Shown: positions 35,103-43,588 of the stretch, piece after piece | Numbering within the stretch: position 1 is the stretch's first letter | Layout: every line of letters starts with the position of its first letter | NCBI GenBank assembly: GCA_052067355.1 | Contig: JBQHQH010000006.1 | Coordinates: 32,875-96,874, forward strand | Source of the DNA: CABMKH01 sp040797625 | GTDB lineage: Bacteria > Bacillota > Clostridia > Tissierellales > Tissierellaceae | DNA: 64,000 nucleotides | Reading direction: 5' to 3' | Notes under the pieces: model-generated | What the model was told of the DNA's origin: nothing | Database searches by the model: none | The model's input: the letters and a program-made list of their open reading frames with translations, nothing else | Program-made: the position numbers and the translations under genes

Positions 35103-35645
35103 TTATGCACTCTTGAGTTTTGTAGTTGTAATCTTTCCATCTACTTTGCTCAAAGTTTTTATTTTCATAGTAGGATTTAATATGCCATACTCTTTTATAA
35201 TATCTTCTAATACTTTAATTTCTTTTCTTTTAATAACTACCTCTATTTGGTATCTCTTGTCTTCATTGTTTCCTCCGACCACAAAATTATTAACTGTATA
35301 CCCTGTATCTCTAAGTTTTTTTGAGATTTGTGTAACTTTATCTCTATTGTTTAAAAATAAATCTACCTCTAATATACCTAGAGCTAATCTATCTTCAATC
35401 TTACCACCTATAAATACCCCTGCTGTTTTGCCTAAAGCATAGGCTATAGTAAATTGAATACCATCTGCACTATTTATCTTGGTGACTATAGTGGCAAAGA
35501 TCATAGCATCCATAAATACTAGTAAATATACTGGATTCATAATCTTTTTAGACATCAATATAGTCTTTAGTGTAGCTAAAATATTTGTAAAAGCTGTTAC
35601 TAAAAATAAAGTAATAAGCCCAAACAAAATACTTGTTGTCATCAT
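35103..35645 (-). CDS. UPF0316/DUF2179 membrane protein
   Basis: 180 residues, AAGGAGGTGTT before the ATG (a second ATG follows at once). Three membrane helices in the first ~80 residues, including FTNILATLKTILMSK and YALGKTAGVFIGGKIED, then a cytoplasmic DUF2179-like ferredoxin-fold domain (YQIEVVIKRKEIKVLEDIIKE). Family function unknown. Convergent with the sigma factor gene, with only 16 bases between them. Confidence 0.8.
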   Translation of the reverse strand: MMTTSILFGLITLFLVTAFTNILATLKTILMSKKIMNPVYLLVFMDAMIFATIVTKINSADGIQFTIAYALGKTAGVFIGGKIEDRLALGILEVDLFLNNRDKVTQISKKLRDTGYTVNNFVVGGNNEDKRYQIEVVIKRKEIKVLEDIIKEYGILNPTMKIKTLSKVDGKITTTKLKSA

Positions 35646-36030
35646 AACACCTCCTTATAATTTTCCATTAAAAAAACTAACATATTATCATATGCTAGTT
35701 AGTGATTAATTAGTCCTATATTTTTATATTAATTAATATTTAGATATCAAACTGAATAAATCTGACTTCATTTATTAGCTTATAAACATACAATAAACTA
35801 CAAATGAGATAGAATAGACTCTGAGATTAAAACCGAAGATAAGCTATTAATAATATTGTTTTCTATACTTAAATACATTGAATAATTAAACTAACTTATA
35901 TATTATATCATATATCTCATTATTTGCAAATCTAGGCTTCTAATATGATATACAAATCATTGAATAGAGAATATTTCTATGATATTATATAGGATAATGT
36001 TTTCACTTTAACTTATTAGGAGGGAAGTCT
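35646..36030. other. 385-base intergenic region, no gene
   Basis: Divergent spacer between the UPF0316 gene and the GNAT gene. A weak hairpin (ACTAACATAT with ATATGCTAGT, 35679-35702) is near its left end. The rest is A/T-rich without an open frame or a clear promoter pair that I can support. Confidence 0.4.
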
Positions 36031-36603
36031 ATGGAATATAAAAACGCAAGATTAGAAGATATTCCTGGTGTTTCAGCACTACAGGAGAAATACCATGTAT
36101 CCACTATTAGTGAAGAAGATAAGCCTAATGGTTTTGTCACAACATTGTTTACAGAAGAACAATTTAAAGATCTTATTGAAAAGGAAAATGGACTTGCAAT
36201 AGCCTGTGATGGAGACAAGATCATAGCTTATGCCATGGCAGCATCATGGGAATATTGGTCAGCTTGGCCACTGTTCCAATATATGATAGAGGATTTACCA
36301 AATACAGAATATCTGGGACAAACTCTCTCTACAAAAAACTCATATCAATATGGCCCTATCTGTATAGATAGTGATTATCGTGGCTCCAATGTCTTACCTA
36401 ATCTATTTGAATTTTCACGCTGTCAAATGGAAAAGAGATATCCTATTTTGATTACATTTATAAATCATATAAATCCTAGGTCTTATAATGCTCATACTAA
36501 AAAGCTTGAATTGGATTTAATCAAGAACTTTGATTTCAACAACAATCACTATTATGAACTAGGATATGATACTTCAAAGAAGACTCCAGGATCTAATATT
36601 TAA
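36031..36603 (+). CDS. GNAT-family N-acetyltransferase
   Basis: 190 residues, AGGAGGGAAG before the ATG. Begins MEYKNARLEDIPGVSALQEKY as GNAT domains do; YQYGPICIDSDYRGSNVLPNLFEF is the strand-4/acetyl-CoA-loop region (modified R/Q-x-x-G-x-G/A: YRGSNV). Acceptor unknown. The protein is longer at the middle than minimal GNATs and keeps a Trp-rich loop (SWEYWSAWPLFQ). Monocistronic. Confidence 0.8.
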   Translation: MEYKNARLEDIPGVSALQEKYHVSTISEEDKPNGFVTTLFTEEQFKDLIEKENGLAIACDGDKIIAYAMAASWEYWSAWPLFQYMIEDLPNTEYLGQTLSTKNSYQYGPICIDSDYRGSNVLPNLFEFSRCQMEKRYPILITFINHINPRSYNAHTKKLELDLIKNFDFNNNHYYELGYDTSKKTPGSNI

Positions 36604-36699
36604 CTTAGTTAGATCTTAAAAAGATTAAACAATCGTATATAATCTAAATATATAGAAACTGAAAGTCTTTATAATAAAGATTCAAATATTATCCTATGA

Positions 36700-36740
36700 A
36701 AAAGCAGTAGATTATTTTTTAAATAATCTACTGCTTTTAT
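36700..36740. terminator. Bidirectional terminator
   Basis: 18-bp stem (AAAAGCAGTAGATTATTT at 36700-36717, complement 36721-36738). Ends the BlaR1-like gene on the minus strand and can stop the GNAT transcript. The AAAGCAGTAGA arm is the same as in the terminator at 41439-41472. Confidence 0.85.
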
Positions 36741-36743
36741 ATA

Positions 36744-38927
36744 TCACTCCATATCTATAATTGTCTTAATTATCTCATATTGATTATCTATATTTCCTGA
36801 AAATTCAACTGTGTAGACAATATCTCCTTGTTTCCAGATATAACATTGCTTTTTAATTGTTTCTCCTGATCTATCTTTAGATTCTTCTAAGACTTTAATA
36901 CCAGCTATTGTCTTAAAGTTCTTGTTGGAAGCTTCTCCTTCTGATATATTATCATAATAGAAGGTATTTTTTGTTTGGTAAAATTTCACCTTAGATGTAA
37001 AGTCATCTTGGTCTTTTAGGTGAAATGTAGTAGTTATTGAAATACTTGAATCTGTTTCTCCTTCATAAATAGAATGATATGTTTTAGAAGAATTGGCTAC
37101 AAATCCTCCAGGTAACGTCAATGGAAACTTAGGTGTAAATCCTATAATCTCTTCCACTTCCTTTAAATCTTTTTCATCATATATATTTAGATGTTCTCTA
37201 ACAAATTTTTCTGCTATATAGTTGGTATCTTTTACATCTTTGGGATATTTTAATGATGCTATAATATTTAATACATCCTCTTTTGTAGGAAGTCTTTTCA
37301 AATTATACTCTTCTTCTGAAGTCATAGTTCTAAAATAATATTGAAGGCCATACCATATATCTCCATCTTTCCATACGAAATATTTGTTTACTACTTCGTT
37401 AATAGGGGTATGTTTTATATCCTCTGTGTTATTTTTTTCAAGTTCTTTAATATCATCTTCTGTCCACTGAAAGTTTTGTGTAATTACTACATTATTTCCT
37501 TCTACATTAGCTAGTGTCATTGGCTTTATATCAAAATCTATATTACTCTTTATAGTATCATCTATTACACTATTTTGTGCTTTTAGATACTCTATTATAT
37601 CCTTGTTAGATATTAAAAAAGAAAAATTATGTGTTCTATTATCCTCATACTTTTCAAAGTTAATATCTATTACCTTCTCTTCATCAAGTTTTATACGAAA
37701 AAATCTATAACCTTCAGGTATATTATCAGGTACTTTAAATTCAAAGTCTACAAAATCCTTTACTCTATCTAGACTATTGAGAGTCTTAATAGGAGCATGA
37801 AATTCAAATTTCTTATCCTCATTTTTAAAACCTACAGCATTGGTTAAAGTTGTAGTCCCAAGCATTATAATAAGCAAAATAGATAGAATAGTTTTTCTAC
37901 AAGAACTTCTTTTAAACATCTTTATCATTGTAATTCTCCTTTCAATTTGGCTTTTACCTTTATAAAAATTTGCAGAAAGTATGTTTTTATATGGAATATC
38001 TGAGATAATCTTGGAAAGTTTTATAATAGTCATTCCATATGGAATAGATTCATCTTCTCCAAGAACTTCAAGTACATAGTTATCACAGGCTAATTCCCTA
38101 TCTACTTCCATCTCTTTCATTACAAACCATATTATGGGATTAAACCAGTGAATAGCTACAGCTACTATTCCTAATAAATTATAAAATATATCTTTTCTCT
38201 TATAATGAGCCACTTCGTGCATATATATATGCAGTAATTGACAATCATCAATTGTATTTAAGACGTCTATGGGCAAATAAATTTTGGGATTAAAAAGACC
38301 ATAGATAAAAGGAGTTCTAAACATTCTGCCAGAATAGATAGAGATATCTCTATTCACATCTAATTTTTCTTTGCATGTTTCTAGTATTCCAACGCTCCTT
38401 AAATCAGTGACCTCATTAAAAAGTTTGCTTCTTCGATTAAATTTTAGAACAGATACTGATATAGATATACCTATAGATAGAAGGCCTATTAACCATATAT
38501 ATGAACATATATTTAAAACTCTTTTGGATAGATGAGATCTTCTTTCCAGTAATGTTTGATTATTAACTTCAAAATTATCTTCTTCTACAGATCTATCTAT
38601 CTTATCCTCTTCTCTATCTTCTAAGTCATAATTTAGTCCTCTATCCTTCTCATCTATCTCTTCTTGAATTAGATATTTATTTCCTAAAAAATCGTACTTT
38701 ATTGGAGCCATTTCTCCTTTAGAGAAAAGGTTAAATAGACTTAAATTACTTTCTGGCATAAAAGGTACTAAAAGTCTTACCAATACTAGAAACCATAATA
38801 TATGGTGAAATCTAGGGCTTAACTGATTTTTAAAAGCCCCTTTAACTAAAAAAATAACTAGCACAATAACAGTAGATGTCAGTGAAGAATATAGAATCCA
38901 TAAAAAAAGCTTCTCCAAGATATTCAT
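36744..38927 (-). CDS. M56-family BlaR1/MecR1-like sensor protease
   Basis: 727 residues. Four membrane helices in the first ~160 and at ~350; zinc-protease motif MHEVAHYKRKD (HExxH) near 235 with the downstream EMEVDRELACDNYV Glu. In place of a penicillin-binding sensor the extracytoplasmic C-terminal part (~370-727) looks like DUF4367-type repeats (VEGNNVVITQNFQW, IYVWKQGDIVY-like strands), so the ligand is probably not a beta-lactam. The gene starts 23 bases after blaI and is cotranscribed. It should cleave or inactivate the BlaI-type repressor on a signal. Confidence 0.83.
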   Translation of the reverse strand: MNILEKLFLWILYSSLTSTVIVLVIFLVKGAFKNQLSPRFHHILWFLVLVRLLVPFMPESNLSLFNLFSKGEMAPIKYDFLGNKYLIQEEIDEKDRGLNYDLEDREEDKIDRSVEEDNFEVNNQTLLERRSHLSKRVLNICSYIWLIGLLSIGISISVSVLKFNRRSKLFNEVTDLRSVGILETCKEKLDVNRDISIYSGRMFRTPFIYGLFNPKIYLPIDVLNTIDDCQLLHIYMHEVAHYKRKDIFYNLLGIVAVAIHWFNPIIWFVMKEMEVDRELACDNYVLEVLGEDESIPYGMTIIKLSKIISDIPYKNILSANFYKGKSQIERRITMIKMFKRSSCRKTILSILLIIMLGTTTLTNAVGFKNEDKKFEFHAPIKTLNSLDRVKDFVDFEFKVPDNIPEGYRFFRIKLDEEKVIDINFEKYEDNRTHNFSFLISNKDIIEYLKAQNSVIDDTIKSNIDFDIKPMTLANVEGNNVVITQNFQWTEDDIKELEKNNTEDIKHTPINEVVNKYFVWKDGDIWYGLQYYFRTMTSEEEYNLKRLPTKEDVLNIIASLKYPKDVKDTNYIAEKFVREHLNIYDEKDLKEVEEIIGFTPKFPLTLPGGFVANSSKTYHSIYEGETDSSISITTTFHLKDQDDFTSKVKFYQTKNTFYYDNISEGEASNKNFKTIAGIKVLEESKDRSGETIKKQCYIWKQGDIVYTVEFSGNIDNQYEIIKTIIDME

Positions 38928-38950
38928 ATAGCTACTCCCTTTTCATTACT

Positions 38951-39334
38951 TTAAAATTTCTCATCCTTTTTTTGTTCTAAAATCCTTTGTAGCTTTTCAA
39001 TTTCTTTATCAGATAGATCTTCTGCCTCTAAAAACTTTGAAAACAGCATACCTATAGCCCCATCATAGACTTTATCAAGAAAAAACTTATTTTCCGCTTT
39101 TACATATTCATCATAAGAGATCAGAGGATAATAAAGATAACTCCTGCCTGACTTTTCAAATCCTATAACCTGCTTATTCAGAAGTCTATTAATAAAAGTC
39201 TTAATGGTTTGACTAGACCAATTTACTTTATCTGATAACAAAGATATGATTTCATTAGAAGATAGAGGATTGTCTTTCCACAGGAGTTTCATAATCTCCA
39301 ATTCAGATTCAGATATATTGGGAATATTATTCAT
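38951..39334 (-). CDS. BlaI/MecI-family repressor
   Basis: 127 residues, GTGGAGGTGTAG before the ATG. Winged helix: ISESELEIMKLLWKDNPLSSNEIISLL, then NWSSQTIKTFINRLLNKQVIGFEKSGRSYLYYP (given in part), typical of BlaI including the recognition helix SQTIKTFINRL. The C-terminal half is a helical dimer region. It probably binds the two TTTACA/TGTAAA dyads in its own promoter. No beta-lactamase or PBP gene is adjacent. Confidence 0.9.
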   Translation of the reverse strand: MNNIPNISESELEIMKLLWKDNPLSSNEIISLLSDKVNWSSQTIKTFINRLLNKQVIGFEKSGRSYLYYPLISYDEYVKAENKFFLDKVYDGAIGMLFSKFLEAEDLSDKEIEKLQRILEQKKDEKF

Positions 39335-39360
39335 CTACTACACCTCCACATTTAATATTG

Positions 39361-39414
39361 TTTACATATGTAAATCTTACATAAGAGTTTACACTTGTAA
39401 ACAATATTTGTCAA
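39361..39414 (-). promoter_or_regulatory. blaI promoter with two BlaI-type operators
   Basis: Minus-strand TTGACA (39409-39414), 17-base spacer, TAAACT (39386-39391). GTTTACACTTGTAAAC (39387-39402) covers the spacer and -10; TTTACATATGTAAA (39361-39374) lies just downstream. Both contain the TACA...TGTA pattern of BlaI sites. Confidence 0.8.
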
Positions 39415-39452
39415 GTTTTTTTTTAATTACTGATATTATTTCTCAATTTAAA

Positions 39453-39476
39453 TAGGGGCTACTTCACTAGCCCCTA
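39453..39476 (-). terminator. Hairpin after the YfjL-like gene
   Basis: TAGGGGCTA and TAGCCCCTA arms with a 6-base loop, followed by A/T-rich sequence on the minus strand. The 69 bases between it and the YfjL-like stop hold a second weak hairpin (ACCCC...GGGGT). Terminator function is likely but the T-run is poor. Confidence 0.5.
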
Positions 39477-39545
39477 GAAAAAAGTCTTTACAATATCATT
39501 TAACCTGTACCCCGAGCCTAATAGGGGTGACCAACGTAAAGAACG

Positions 39546-40337
39546 TTATATATTATTGATGATTTCAGCTTCTTTTTCTCTATCCATTTCCTCATAGTAC
39601 TTCTTTGTCTTATAGATATTCTCATTAACTCTTTCTTGTAAATCTTCTTCATATATATCTCTATATAAAAATCCTTGTACTTCTATGCTTTCTCTTCCAA
39701 TGTTATTCTCAGAGCGAGGTGTTCGTATGACTAAATTGATTGAATAGAAGGGTACCTGTCTTTGATCAAATAATCCTTTTATTTCTAATAATGCTTTTGT
39801 TAAAGTCTCTGCATCTAATATATCACTAGTAATATACAGTACTACATTTCCCTTCTCTCTTCCCATCTCTTTAATATCATACTCTTTGTCAACTTCAAAT
39901 TCATGAAGTCCCTTATGTTTATCTAATATCTCACCATAGTCGATCTCACTTTCATAGGGAAAATCATGCTCTAATACGGTGTCTACTAGATCACGATAAG
40001 CAGTATTTACTCTTTCCCATGTATTAAATTTTCCTAGAACACGATCTTCATAATCATCATAAACTAATTTACCTCTTCCTGTAAAACTCATTGAAAAATG
40101 AGTATCTATGCTTGTCTTTGATCTTGCATGGACATGATACCTAGCATCTTTAAAATTGAACTGTGCCTTATCAAGTTCAAGATTCAAGTCAGAATAATTC
40201 TCTTTTACATAATTTCTAGCAGACCTATTGACAATCGTCTTTGAAATAGGATTCCCCATAAGAGCATTTGCAAAAAGCAATATAGCTCCAATTAGTATAA
40301 ATGCCATAAGTCCTGCAATTATCTTTTTAAGCTTCAT
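39546..40337 (-). CDS. YfjL-like membrane-anchored protein
   Basis: 263 residues from ATG at 40337 (GAGGTTATAAA upstream, ATGA overlap with the anti-sigma gene); the much longer frame to 40502 overlaps it and is not conserved. One N-terminal helix (8-~27), then an extracytoplasmic part with NRSARNYVKENYSDLNLELD, HARSKTSIDTHFSMSF and FNTWERVNTAYRDLVD, segments I recall from Bacillus YfjL-type proteins of unknown function. Third gene of an ECF sigma operon, so probably an accessory of that envelope-stress system. A shorter related fragment is at about 46440-46480. Confidence 0.7.
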   Translation of the reverse strand: MKLKKIIAGLMAFILIGAILLFANALMGNPISKTIVNRSARNYVKENYSDLNLELDKAQFNFKDARYHVHARSKTSIDTHFSMSFTGRGKLVYDDYEDRVLGKFNTWERVNTAYRDLVDTVLEHDFPYESEIDYGEILDKHKGLHEFEVDKEYDIKEMGREKGNVVLYITSDILDAETLTKALLEIKGLFDQRQVPFYSINLVIRTPRSENNIGRESIEVQGFLYRDIYEEDLQERVNENIYKTKKYYEEMDREKEAEIINNI

Positions 40338-40876
40338 TTTATAACCTCTTTTCCAAAAGAAAATTTTAACAAAAATCCAATGACTATTCCAATAGTGCAG
40401 AGTCCTGCATAGATAATTGACAAGTATATAGGTATTATAAATATATAAATTGTAAAACCCTGTCCCAATATTCCTTGATATATATACTTTATAAAGAGCC
40501 ATATATAAGAGAACATAAATAGTGAAATCGGCGTAAGATAAGCTTTCTTATTTAAAGCAAAATATCCTATAACTCCAATAATAGGCATGATCAAAATATT
40601 ATAGAACATCCCTGCACTATCTGACAGAGCAACACCTAACATTGCACCAATTACAACTATACCTATAGCAATTATGAATAGTTGTCTCTTTATCTTTGAT
40701 ACCACATTTTCTTCATTCATTACGGGTATCTGTGTGTTTAAATTATCATATAGATTACGGCAATTATCACAAGTTTTAATATGTTCATCTACTAATAGGT
40801 GACTATCTTCACTTGCTGCACCATCTTTTACAAGTGGCATCAAATCTATGCAGACATTACAAGAAATCTTATTCAT
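40334..40876 (-). CDS. Zinc-finger (zf-HC2) anti-sigma factor
   Basis: 180 residues from ATG at 40876 (AGGAGAGGGG upstream; overlaps the sigma gene end by 8 bases). N-terminal anti-sigma domain with CNVCIDLMPLVKDGAASED, HIKTCDNCRNLYDNL (HxxxCxxC zinc site), then four membrane helices. It should hold the ECF sigma factor at the membrane until a signal arrives. Sits between the sigma factor and the YfjL-like gene. Confidence 0.85.
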   Translation of the reverse strand: MNKISCNVCIDLMPLVKDGAASEDSHLLVDEHIKTCDNCRNLYDNLNTQIPVMNEENVVSKIKRQLFIIAIGIVVIGAMLGVALSDSAGMFYNILIMPIIGVIGYFALNKKAYLTPISLFMFSYIWLFIKYIYQGILGQGFTIYIFIIPIYLSIIYAGLCTIGIVIGFLLKFSFGKEVIK

Positions 40877-41369
40877 ATTCAAACCCCTCTCCTATAAGAA
40901 TTTCTCTTAACTTCTTCTTTGTACGAAAGTCAATCACTCTGGCAGAGCCTTCAGAAATTCCCCATTTCTTTGCTATCTCATAAAAAGAATATCCCTCTAT
41001 TCTCATCATTACAACACTTCTTGTCCTTTCATCTTCTCTTGATAATAGCTCTGAAATTCTATTCACAACTTCCTTTCTGGCAACAACTTTACCTAGTTCA
41101 TATTCATCTGATATATAAAATTCCATGAGATCATCTAATGAAGTAATAGCTTTTTTACTCCTCAGATATTCATACCATTTATGCCTAGCTATTGAAAATA
41201 GCCATGTCTTTATATCAGATTTTCCTTCAAACCTAGGCAGTGATTTTATCGCACTGAGAAAAGTGTCTGATACTAAATCTTCTGAAAGGGATGTATCATG
41301 GGTAATACTTACAAGATATATGAAAACATCTTGTTTGTACTGTTCATAAATAGATTTTATTGTAAACAT
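40869..41369 (-). CDS. ECF-type RNA polymerase sigma factor
   Basis: 166 residues. Region 2: IYLVSITHDTSLSEDLVSDTFLSAIK and DIKTWLFSIARHKWYEYLR; region 4: EDERTRSVVMMRIEGYSFYEIAKKWGISEGSARV. No region 3, as in ECF factors. Cotranscribed with its zf-HC2 anti-sigma factor and a YfjL-like membrane protein. Targets unknown; I found no clear ECF-type promoter upstream of its own gene. ATG at 41369 with AAAGGGGGAT upstream. Confidence 0.9.
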   Translation of the reverse strand: MFTIKSIYEQYKQDVFIYLVSITHDTSLSEDLVSDTFLSAIKSLPRFEGKSDIKTWLFSIARHKWYEYLRSKKAITSLDDLMEFYISDEYELGKVVARKEVVNRISELLSREDERTRSVVMMRIEGYSFYEIAKKWGISEGSARVIDFRTKKKLREILIGEGFEYE

Positions 41370-41438
41370 GAAATCCCCCTTTCATAATATTAGTGTCAGA
41401 ATCGGTGATTATGTTACGAATATTTTATAAAATATATA

Positions 41439-41474
41439 AAAGCAGTAGACTTCTTAGAAAATCTACTGCTTTAT
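41439..41474. terminator. Terminator after the SdpI-like gene
   Basis: AAAGCAGTAGA (41439-41449) and TCTACTGCTTT (41462-41472), 12-base loop, with T-rich tails on both strands. Confidence 0.75.
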
Positions 41475-41482
41475 ATATAAGA

Positions 41483-41845
41483 TCAACTTCTCGGTTGCCC
41501 ATCTCTATCAAATCTTCTTCTCAATGCTATCTCAGTAGGTATTACTGATAAAATCATTATTGCTAATTGAATAAAAATTATCCATACAGATATCTTCTCA
41601 TGATTTTCTCTAAATAATATCATAATAATAAGTGAAATAGCAAACAAAATAGTTCCGCCCCAAAACCAAACTCGTCCATGATAAAGATGAGCAAATTTCC
41701 ATGTTTCCTCATTTTTCATCGACATCCTTGTCCTATAACCATAGATCCAATTTATGCTTCGTGGTGGATGCTTTTTCCATAATAGACCAAATCCCATTAT
41801 AGTAATCGGGATTAAACAAACTGTCATCATTAAAGAAATATACAT
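41483..41845 (-). CDS. SdpI-family membrane protein
   Basis: 120 residues, GGGAGAGAAA before the ATG. Three membrane helices; the segment INWIYGYRTRMSMKNEETWKFAH (cited in part: GYRTRMSMKNEETW) is the SdpI/YhfL C-terminal-domain signature with the conserved 'YRT..S..N..TW..A' pattern. SdpI itself gives immunity to a toxin in Bacillus; short family members are of unknown role. Single gene followed by a terminator. Confidence 0.85.
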   Translation of the reverse strand: MYISLMMTVCLIPITIMGFGLLWKKHPPRSINWIYGYRTRMSMKNEETWKFAHLYHGRVWFWGGTILFAISLIIMILFRENHEKISVWIIFIQLAIMILSVIPTEIALRRRFDRDGQPRS

Positions 41846-41972
41846 TTAAATTTCTCTCCCTAGATTATCATTACTTATTTAAATAGAATCTCTACTATTA
41901 ATTTAATACTATATCTATTATTATGATAAACTAATGTGTATTAAGTAAAAACTAAAAATATATATTAAAATA

Positions 41973-42164
41973 CTACCAAATTATAACACCTAATAATGTT
42001 CTCAATGACATTATAAGACCTGTTGTCGATACTACGCTATGTAAAATTACCTTTTTTTCATCTTCTTTAATTATATATCTTATTGCATTTATTAATCCAA
42101 ATACAAACATTCCTGCTGATATGGGCATAAAATAAAAAAGAAAAACCGTCAGACTCTGCCACAT
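41973..42164 (-). CDS. Small two-helix membrane protein
   Basis: 63 residues from ATG at 42164, which has AAAGGAGGTAAGAG upstream; the frame start at 42194 has no such site. Hydrophobic segments at about 4-27 and 40-60 with a charged loop (KEDEKK). No family recognised. It stands alone between the SdpI-like gene and fosX. Confidence 0.65.
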   Translation of the reverse strand: MWQSLTVFLFYFMPISAGMFVFGLINAIRYIIKEDEKKVILHSVVSTTGLIMSLRTLLGVIIW

Positions 42165-42294
42165 AGCTCTTACCTCCTTTGAATTTATAAGCATACAAAA
42201 TTTTTATGCAACCACATAATATCTCCTAATACCTTCATACTCAAATATATCCAACATGGTTTAAAAATGAATATTAATTATATTATAGTTAAAC

Positions 42295-42705
42295 TTAATC
42301 ATATTGTTCCCTTTCATAGCGTAGAAGTCTAGTCTTTAATGTACCAGTATGAAGTTCAAAAAGGTGATTATCATAGTCATAAAAATATATGGAATTACCT
42401 TCCCCTATAACTCTTTTTCTTCCATCTTTTATTTCTAATCCAAGTTTTTTTATTCTTTCAAGATACATATCATAGTCTGATTCATCAATTTTAAAAGCTA
42501 TATGATTATAGCTTTTCTCAACTTCTTCTCCTTCCATAACTGCAATCCAAAGATCATCTATCAAGAAAAATTTCTCTTTTGATATGGAAAATTGCTTGTC
42601 TCCACTGTAGTAGACTTCTTTAGCTTCAAAAATCTCCTTAAAAAAAGTTGTTGCCTTATTCAAATCTTTAACAATAAAAGTGATATGACTGATTCCTGAT
42701 ACCAA
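42295..42705 (-). CDS. fosX: Fosfomycin resistance hydrolase FosX
   Basis: 136 residues from TTG at 42705 (GGGGGTG upstream; protein then begins MVSGISHITFIVKDLNK as FosX does). Vicinal-oxygen-chelate fold metalloenzyme: His7 (SHITFIV), YNHIAFKI and DNHLFELHTGTL supply the metal ligands His/His/Glu; YSGDKQFSISKEKFFLIDDLW is nearly the same as in the Listeria protein as I recall it. Opens the fosfomycin epoxide with water. The match is to FosX rather than to the thiol transferases FosA/FosB. Single gene; the nearest upstream sequence is a decayed ORF. Confidence 0.93.
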   Translation of the reverse strand: MVSGISHITFIVKDLNKATTFFKEIFEAKEVYYSGDKQFSISKEKFFLIDDLWIAVMEGEEVEKSYNHIAFKIDESDYDMYLERIKKLGLEIKDGRKRVIGEGNSIYFYDYDNHLFELHTGTLKTRLLRYEREQYD

Positions 42706-42732
42706 ATCTAACACCCCCAAATATAAATAATA

Positions 42733-42936
42733 TTACTCTCCAACAATTCTAATCTCCCCATAGGTATCACCTTTTGAGTATACAACTCCATCTCATATAG
42801 GTTTTCTTTATGGAAAGATTGTTTCAATAATATCTCCATTGTCATCTAAAATAAAAACTTTCCTATTGCTATAAGAAAATCCTCTATCGACACATTGATA
42901 TGATTTCCCTATTATAACAAAGTATCTATCTGTGAT
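42733..42936 (-). pseudogene. Decayed ORF with two in-frame stops
   Basis: The minus-strand frame from 42936 to a TAA at 42733 reads like protein (SYQCVDRGFSYSNRKVFILD, then DNGDIIETIFP, then DGVVYSKGDTYGEIRIVGE) but is broken by TAA (42808-42810) and TGA (42793-42795), and has no usable start. No family recognised. The stops fall in a TAAAGAAAAC-CTATATGAG element that resembles elements at 24243-24261 and 30342-30360. Confidence 0.45.
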
Positions 42937-43340
42937 TCACCTATAACAGTTATCCCATTTTCCATCAATAGTTCTGAAGTTACTCCATCTCCATCTATCA
43001 ATATTCCAGAAAATGTACCATCATAAACTTTACCATGTCCGCATGAAGGACTTCGTTCTTTCAAAATAGCAAGTTTACAATTATAGAATTTAGCAAGTTT
43101 TAATATCTCATTAGCACCTTTTTTATAATTATCAGTTACATCTCTGCCATCTTTAGTAACAATTCTATCTCCTATTTTTTCTGCAGGTTGTCGTGGAGTT
43201 TCTAAACCACCATATATTTCAGGACATACGGGAATCAAATGATACTTCTCTTTTAAAATATCTAGTTGTTCTATAAACTTACCAGTTCCGTCATATCTAC
43301 AATTAATCCCCAATAGGCAAGCACTTATTAAAATATTCAT
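42912..43340 (-). CDS. DUF523 protein, TudS-type desulfurase-like
   Basis: 142 residues from ATG at 43340 (GTGAGGTAGAG upstream). Family motifs: NILISACLLGINCRYDG, LIPVCPEIYGGLETPR, ILKERSPSCGHGKVYDGTF and a C-terminal LMENGITVIGES. The three Cys (SACLLG, VCPE, SCG) are those thought to bind a 4Fe-4S cluster in TudS, a member shown to remove sulfur from thiouracil. Role here inferred as sulfur removal from a thiolated small molecule. Cytoplasmic, single gene. Confidence 0.85.
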   Translation of the reverse strand: MNILISACLLGINCRYDGTGKFIEQLDILKEKYHLIPVCPEIYGGLETPRQPAEKIGDRIVTKDGRDVTDNYKKGANEILKLAKFYNCKLAILKERSPSCGHGKVYDGTFSGILIDGDGVTSELLMENGITVIGESQIDTLL

Positions 43341-43464
43341 ATTCTCTACCTCACATTTAACTGAAATACATAAGATTTCTATTTTATCTCTCATTATATT
43401 CATTAGTTGATTTTAATTATACTAAATTTCATCTCAATACACTAATAAACTTATACAATATATG

Positions 43465-43492
43465 TTTACTTTAAGTAATACTGTGGTATAAT
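43465..43492 (+). promoter_or_regulatory. Promoter of the antitoxin RNA
   Basis: TTTACT (43465-43470), 16-base spacer, TATAAT (43487-43492). The same spacing and the same hexamers recur at the orphan copy (53474-53501). Confidence 0.7.
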
Positions 43493-43498
43493 CTAAAT

Positions 43499-43588
43499 AA
43501 GGTAATCGATACCGCAAAGGTGCGGTTACCACATGTGACTAAAAATCATTAATCACTCTGTGGGCTAGACAGGGTGATTATTTTTTTT
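43499..43588 (+). ncRNA. Antisense RNA antitoxin of a type I toxin-antitoxin pair
   Basis: About 90 nt from the promoter above to a rho-independent terminator (AATCACTCTGT 43551-43561 with ACAGGGTGATT 43569-43579, then T8). 5' hairpin with ACCGC/GCGGT stem at 43510-43526. Convergent with the small toxin gene: its 3' end overlaps the end of the toxin ORF and its whole length is antisense to the toxin mRNA 3' region if that runs on. This layout is that of TxpA/RatA and BsrG/SR4 in Bacillus. A closely similar copy without toxin lies at 53508-53595. Confidence 0.75.

Noticed and set aside
36744..38927. Beta-lactam resistance sensor
   Set aside because: Has the M56 protease part, but the C-terminal region shows no SxxK/SxN/KTG transpeptidase motifs.
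39480..39545. Structured ncRNA between blaI and the YfjL-like gene
   Set aside because: Two weak hairpins only; no promoter or strong terminator pair that would define a separate RNA.
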